A model generated the notes under the pieces. The model ran no database searches. It saw only the letters and a list, made by a program, of their open reading frames with translations, and was not told the DNA's origin. From Parasponia andersonii (taxonomy: Eukaryota > Streptophyta > Magnoliopsida > Rosales > Cannabaceae), in assembly GCA_002914805.1 (NCBI GenBank), contig JXTB01000392.1:160456-224455 (forward strand): a DNA stretch of 64,000 nt. The letters run 5' to 3'. Position 1 is the stretch's first letter. The number at the start of each line of letters is the position of its first letter. Shown here piece after piece: positions 57,820-64,000 of the stretch. The translations under genes were made by a program, and so were the position numbers.

Positions 57820-59352
57820 TGATCCAACGGTGATGGATAATGTGCCCTTTTTGCTCTTAAACGACGCGTGGTATATTGTTAAATATTTGGAAGGATATTA
57901 TAGAATATATAGAAGGAGTGAAAGATATACCTTTCTGCCGAAGATGGTAGTAACTGCTGCTAGAGTCCAAAGTTAATGGATTTTCCAAGGCCAACTTATA
58001 ATTATTCATTTTTTTAACCCCAAAAGAACACAGAGAGAGAGAGAGAGCGTGAGAGAGAGAGAGAGAGCTTCTGAACTTTCAATCTTATCCGTTGGTGAAA
58101 TTACACATATACACGGATGATGTTAAGAAATTAACACTTTTACGTACATCAACATGGCTGAAAAAGTGATTAAATTATTTGGACGTACATTCGTGATTTT
58201 AATTACAAGTTCACCTTTTATTAGAATTACTAAAAAGACAAACTAATAGTTAAATAAACCTATTTTAATTTTGAATACCTATTGTTTAAATGATGATGAA
58301 TTTAGAACAATTTTTTTCAAACACACACTTAAAAAAAAATAAAAATAAATAAATAAAAGCCTTCATAAAAGGATATTTCCCTCTCATTCTTCAACATCAC
58401 CCAAAAAAAAATCAGTAAAGCAAGATGAAGATAAGCAATCCAAAAGAAAGGTTTATAGAGAAAAATGTAAAACATAATATATATATATATATATATGTAT
58501 ATTTATTTATACGCACACATATCTGTAGATAGATAGAATTAAAAAGATTTTATTTAAAGGAAAAAAAGAAGAACAAGAAAAGAAAAGAAAAATGAAAGAA
58601 AACGCTATTCGGACAGCAGTGGATCAAGGTAGCAACGAGCAGAAGTTATGATTAAAAATCCAGGTCTCAGAAGAGATGTGGCATTAAAGGCTATTCGTAG
58701 AAGTGGTATACTATAAAATTTCATACGAGATGTATACCCCTATGCCACATAATGGCTGTAGACCCGTAAAAAAGACGTGTGTAAAAATAGTGTGGAACCC
58801 AAAAAAATAAAAATCACTCCTATTGTATCTGTAACAATAAATATCTATTTTTTTGTATATTATTTTATCACTATCCCTAGTAAAATTTAAAAGAAAAAAA
58901 ACACAAACACAAAGTACGCTATGAAAAAAGCAAGAAAATCACTCATATCATATATATTTATATATACATATAGAAAATTTTTTGTTTATTATTTTATTAT
59001 TATAATTATTTCTCTTTAAAAGACAATCTAAGGAAAAAAATGGCAGTAATTTGTTTCTTTACGGCATGGTATATTTATAGTGTTTAGATAATTTTTTGTA
59101 GTATGCTTCTTGTCATTTAACTAATTTCCTCTTTGATTAAAAAGAAGAAAAGGAAGTCTATCCGCATACAGAATTCTTTGATCTCTTAGCTCTCTAAATG
59201 ATTATATGGAAATAATATTTTTTATTTTTTAATTTCCTTTTACCTTGAGAATTAGGCATAAAAAAATAAAGTGAATGTACAAAATTAAATATTTTTAGAA
59301 TATAAGAAATGTACAAAATAAAAATATAATTATTTAAAATTATTCTTGTGAT
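57820..59352. other. intergenic region between the last NHL gene and the CACTA element
   Basis: No gene is recognised. It holds the promoter of the NHL copy 6 gene, a (GA)n microsatellite at 58031-58069, and AT-rich DNA. Confidence 0.5.
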
Positions 59353-59862
59353 CACTACAAGAAACATGACTTTCGCTGACACATTTTTTCGTCGGAAAAA
59401 GTAGCATAAAACCGTCGGCGAAAGGTATTTGACAATTACCGACGCAATTCCTTGTCGGTGTAAGACCGTAACTAAATGTCACTTTTCGACGGAATTTCGT
59501 CGGTAAAAGTAACCTTCGCCGACGCATTAGTGAGTTTTACTGACACACGGTTTACGTCGGTGAAAGTTTTCCTTCGGCGAAAGTATGACTATATTCAAAA
59601 TCTATTTAACTTTCATCGATGAATAAACGCGTCGGTAAAAGTCAAACAATTACCGACGCATTTATGCATCGGTGAATATTATTAAAGAAATAATTTAAAA
59701 AAATATATATATTTTCCGACGACAAAATGAGTCGGTGAAAATATCTAGAAAATATTTTTTAAAATAAAAATATCTTTACCGATGATAAAACCCGTCGGTG
59801 AATGTATTTTCGTACAATATAAATAATCTTTTACCGACGTAATTCTGCGTCGGCAAAAATTT
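59353..59862. repeat. subterminal palindromic repeats of the CACTA element
   Basis: At least a dozen copies of CGTCGGTAAAA/TTACCGACG and close variants occur in both orientations, often as pairs that could form hairpins (for example TTACCGACG...CATCGGTGAA at about 59652-59680 and TTTACCGACG...CGTCGGCAAAA at about 59832-59860). In En/Spm elements such repeats bind the accessory transposase. Confidence 0.88.
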
Positions 59863-59989
59863 TATTAATTTGTTAAAAAAAATTTATCTAATTGATTGTT
59901 ATAATTAATTATTAATTATTAATTAATAATAATGAATAATTAATAATTAATTTGGTTAACTAATATATTAAAATTTGGAAGAAGATATA

Positions 59990-60680
59990 TTAACACAAAT
60001 TGTATTAAATAAAGAAAATATACAAATTGTATCTAAAATTAGAACATATTATAAAATAAAAAACGTCTACAATTCTAGAGGCGGAGGCGGTGGCATCTCG
60101 ATGCCGAGCTTTGCAATCAATGTTTGTAAAATGATTCCTCTTACCCCCTATATCCCTCTTACCCCTTATTTTCTTAAAATGATTCCGCATCATGTTGCTC
60201 CAATCCCATAAATATGCCATCATGGACTGCTCAATAGAGTCCATGAAGAGTGCAACGGACTGAGGATAATCAAAATTCAATTGCAAAATTAAAATGGACA
60301 ATTATTAATAAAAGTTTTTATTAAAATAGCTTAAAATAAATATTTTAGGAAACTCACTCACTTCCATCCAGTTCAAGATGAGCTCAATATTTTTTTTCTT
60401 TACATTCTTTCATGTCGGAGTGGAAACTGGGATGGTGTCTCTAATCGTCTTAGCAATAATATTCAAGAACATCTTGCCATGATCCAAGATAGGCTTCCCT
60501 GTCTTCTCCTAAAACTCGACCTTCAATCGGTCAGTCTTAAGCCTCCTAAGTTCTTTTTCGACCGAACAACCTCTCGTCTCTTCCCTAACCCTCTTTCTCT
60601 TGGGATCATATCTATCATCTCTAGAGTTGGAACCAGAGGCAGCACTAGTTGCTAGGGGAGCGCTCCCGTGGCTAGATATC
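59990..60680 (-). pseudogene. CACTA second ORF (TNPA-like/Ptta transposase), decayed
   Basis: Minus-strand pieces: PKRKRVREETRG and LRRLKTDRLKVEF (about 60500-60640), GKPILDHGKMFLNIIAKTIR (about 60440-60500), IELILNWMEVS (about 60360-60395), and LFMDSIEQSMMAYLWDWSNM (about 60180-60260). They resemble the accessory protein of plant CACTA elements, with stops between blocks and probable introns. Family assignment rests mainly on position and general character. Confidence 0.55.
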
Positions 60681-60799
60681 CTACAAAAAAAAAATTATCG
60701 TATTTTAGAAACATTACATAGCAAATAAAAAATAATAAACACAAAATTTTTAAAACTCTACACACACTAGAATATAAAAATATGTTACATTATCAGATA

Positions 60800-63700
60800 T
60801 TCCATTCTCTTCTTTAGAACTTGTATCACTATCGTCATCAAGTTCAACTTCTTCATCGTTATATTCCTTTAAAGTATCGTCTTCGAACTCATCATCATCA
60901 ACTAAGAAGTCATTAGGGGTCACAACACGAGCTTAATAGATAAGGTCATCAATATTGTCAACTTCATCTGGTTCAACGTCTTCTTGATGAAATTCAACAT
61001 TTTCCATTTCTAGAAGCTCAACCCATAATTGGACTGACAAAGAATTCATTTCTTGCAAAATAGGAACATCGGTGCTTATTGATGCAATATCAAAAACATC
61101 TACCGTATCTGGAAAGTCCCATATGTTTTGAGACGTATACTTGTTAACAAGTTTCCACAATGGCCCATTCTTATCATCATTGGTGTAATAAATCAGCTTT
61201 GCTTGTGATGCAAGTATAAATGAGTCATCTTTGTACCAGTAAGCACCTGTGTATATACTTGTGAATTGTTCGTCTAGCTGAATCTGTTTTTTTCTTAGAT
61301 CAGTGTCGAACCACCTACATCTAAACAATATCGTGTTGCACCCTTTCATATATGACAACTCTAGAACTTGTTCCAGTATACCATAAAAGTAGTTCCCATC
61401 AGATCCAGGAACACGGATACTATAATTCTAAGTGTTGCGTTTACTGTCACACTTATTAACTAGAAACTTTACTCCATTCACCACATAACCAGAGTATGAG
61501 AAATTTGAGAAGTTGAATCTATTAGCCAATGCATATAATTTATTGTTGAGCTCATCTGAACTTGATGTTCATAATTAATTTATCTAATATAAAAAAACAT
61601 TAGATAACATAATTTGGTGCAAAGATTAGCGAAATTTAGGAAATTATACAAGAGAAGCTTATTTGAGATTTAAACCATGCAGGAAACTCAACTTCTTATT
61701 GTCGTTCTAGGTTTGCACCACCTTTAGCCTCTAACTCTCTTATATGCTCACTATATGTATGTAGTGTTATACATTAGAGAAGTTCTAATAACATTGAACA
61801 AAAAGCATAGAAGGGTATGAAATACTTACTAAAGATATTTTTGTACTTCTGGGTAGTTGTTCATTACGTACCACTCAACTTTAAGCCGATCAGAAGGATT
61901 AAGAATAATAATATCTTTTTTGTCTAGTGGGTGACCAACAGACTTAAAGATTGACAATATGTGGTTTGGTCAAGTATCAACAACAATTTCATTACGTTCG
62001 AATCGATTGAATCAAGTTTCGACACCCTACAAATACATAGAGCAAAATGTAGGCGCCTCAGTAATAATATACTCTTCAGCAATAGAACCTTCTAGACATG
62101 CCCGATTTCGAACATACTATTTATAAACTCCCATGGCCTGCTCAATTTAGTACATCCATTGAAAATGAACGGGTCCACCCTGTATTGTCTCTTCTGATTA
62201 ATAGAGAATCAAGTGAATCATTATATCAAAAAAGGTGGGTGGAAATATTCTTTCTAACTTAGCTAATATGGTTACAACATCCTTTTGTAGCTTCTCTAGA
62301 TCGGCCACATTCAATGTGCGTGCACAAACCTTTTAGAAAAAAAACACACAACTCAGTGATAGTCTCATGGATTTCCTTTTTCAAATGCGGTCTAATCCCA
62401 GCAGCTAGAAGACGTTGGAACAAGACATGACAGTCATGTGATTTTAAACCAGATATCTTGTCTTCTGTTTCATTCACATTTTTTGCTAAGTTGGAAGCAA
62501 ACCCATCAGGAAATTGGACTGACTTGATAAATTGACAGAACTTCTTTCACTCCCTAAGACTTAAAGTGTAAGAAGCATGTGGCTTCTTCCACTTGTTTCC
62601 CACTATGTATAAAATATTCATATCTGCAAGATCAAGTCTAGCCTTATCTGTATCTTTTGATTTCCTTTCGATGCTCAAGAGAGTTCCTAAGGCACTATCA
62701 CACACATTTTTCTCGATGTGCATGATATCTAAATTATGTCTCAGTAACAAGTGCCGCCAATGGTCAAGCACGAAAAAAATACTTTTTTTCGACCAATTTA
62801 ACTCGACTACCGTACGTTTCCTCTTCACTCCACCATAATCTTTGTGTTTCCCAGGCAACCTGATCTGTAAGTGCTCTAACTGACTTAAAATATCATCTCC
62901 TCTTCATTTTATCATCCATCGGAAGAAAGCGTCTGTGCCCAATATACGCTACCTTACTTCGGATTCCCATAGAGGGAGTTTCTTCATTACAAGTTGCGCA
63001 GGCTTTACACCCTTTTGTACTCTAACTTGACATTAAGTTATGTGCTGGATAATCATTGATGGACCACATCACTGCAGCCCGTATACAAAATATGTTACCA
63101 CTTACTGCATCCCTCGTTTCAACACTATTCAACCACAATTCCTTCAACTCATCAACCAAAGGCCTTAAGAAGATGTCCATGTCCTTCCCAGGGGCAATAG
63201 GACCAGGGATGAGGAGAGACAACATCGTTGAGTCCGCTTTCATGCACTTCCAAGGTGGCAGGTTATACGGAACAAGTATAACTGGCCACATGCTATAAGC
63301 AGTGCTCATATTCCTAAATGGGTTAAATCCATCTGTTGCAAACCCTAATCGGACATTTCGTGGATCAGCTGTAAATGAAGGATATTTTCGATCAAACTCC
63401 TTCCAGGCAAGACCATTTGTAGGATGTCTCAAAACACCATCTTCTTTTGGCTAACCTGAATCATGCCATCTCATGTCCTTTACAGTATGCCGAGAACTAT
63501 ACATCCACTTCAATCGGGGTGTAATGGGAAAATACCTCATCAATTTCTTCGGTATTTTTTTCTCTATTTCCCAATGGCTTTCACGACATACCGAATAACT
63601 ATTTAACTCTGAGTTCTCCTTCCAAAATATAGCACAATTGTACTTGCATACATGAATTGATTCGTATCCAAGACCGATATCACGTAACTTTGCCTTAGCC

Positions 63701-64000
63701 TCATAGTGCGATCCAGGTAAATTAGTCCCATCTGGAAATGCTTCAAGCAACAATTTGAGTAATATATCAAATGATTTATTACTCCACTTATTGAGAACTT
63801 TCAAATGAATCAACTTAACTAAATAGTTAAGTGAGGAGAATTTTGTGCACCCAGGATACAACTCTTTCTCTATCTCCTCAAATAACTTACTAAACTTGTC
63901 TGAGTCTTGATTGCCATTTGTCAGGATGTCATCCAAGTTTGAATCAACTTCATGACTTGGTCCACTTACTCCAGCAATATCAGCCATGAGATCATGCATC
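60800..64000 (-). pseudogene. CACTA TNP2-type transposase (tnp2 - DUF4218 - DUF4216), decayed
   Basis: From the right edge on the minus strand: an N-terminal part (63999-63451) ending TPRLKWMYSSRHTVKDMRWH, then past an in-frame TAG, RNVRLGFATDGFNPFRNMS and IPGPIAPGKDMDIFLRPL (63432-63022), GHRRFLPMDDK, and HNLDIMHIEKNVCDSALGTL (62700s). These are TNP2 hallmarks. DUF4218 follows (ISGLKSHDCHVLFQRLL at 62400-62460, then LERIFPPTFFDIM, and YVRNRACLEGSIAEEYI). DUF4216 is at 61358-60933 (FRCRWFDTDLRKKQI, ASQAKLIYYTNDDKNGPLW) and runs into an acidic tail. TNP2 catalyses excision and integration. Multiple in-frame stops (63451, 63022 and others) make it non-functional as read. Confidence 0.88.

Larger units (their letters stand above)
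59353..64000 (-). mobile_element. CACTA (En/Spm) DNA transposon, one end, continuing past the window
   Basis: CACTACAAGAAA at 59353-59364 is a standard CACTA terminal inverted repeat, preceded by GAT, which would be the 3 bp target duplication. Next come about 500 bases of subterminal repeats, then decayed minus-strand transposase genes: a small second ORF (60000-60680), an acidic segment and DUF4216 (60800-61560), DUF4218 (61820-62480) and TNP2 (62550-64000). The other terminus lies beyond 64000. Many stop codons show it is not autonomous now. Confidence 0.92.

Overview
This is nuclear DNA of a flowering plant, most likely a eudicot; the species cannot be named from the window alone. The evidence is GT-AG introns in plant gene families (a plastid-type FtsZ2, a DYW-class PPR protein, an F-box/LRR protein matching Arabidopsis At1g67190, NDR1/HIN1-like proteins), AT-rich intergenic DNA with many poly-A and (TA)n tracts, and nested plant retrotransposons plus a CACTA transposon.

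Layout. 1-4823: 3' end of a Gypsy-type LTR element (internal DNA plus a 2.4 kb 3' LTR). 4824-15010: an old host tandem duplication of about 676 bp, whose second copy was split by a decayed Tat-lineage Gypsy element (6997-14875, 5 bp target-site duplication GTTCA). That element was itself invaded by a solo LTR (12036-14232, duplication GCTTT). 15436-26540: the gene-rich core, with an intronless DYW PPR gene (+), a seven-exon FtsZ2 gene (-) and a seven-exon TM9SF/TMN gene (-). 27050-34014: an inverted relative of the first element (5' LTR, primer-binding site and internal DNA), itself hit by another solo LTR (27695-29072, duplication ATAAT). It appears to have landed in a relic of a second TM9SF exon. 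34190-37060: degenerate satellite-like repeats, a SINE and the 3' end of another Tat-type element. 38780-40039: the F-box/LRR gene. 40890-57813: a tandem NDR1/HIN1-like (NHL, LEA_2) cluster on the minus strand, with two intact genes and four wrecked copies. 59353-64000: one end of a CACTA (En/Spm) transposon with decayed TNP2 and second-ORF sequence, running off the right edge.

The intact genes are ordinary single-copy housekeeping or defence-family genes and do not form a pathway. The two features most worth a second look are the NHL cluster and the insertion stratigraphy. In the NHL cluster, pseudogenes died in different ways: nonsense, frameshift, a SINE in the coding sequence, and a solo LTR just behind the start codon. 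The insertions can be ordered because nested target-site duplications are legible. I found no CRISPR array, operon-like system, tRNA or rRNA gene. All exon boundaries were read by eye from splice consensus and reading-frame continuity.
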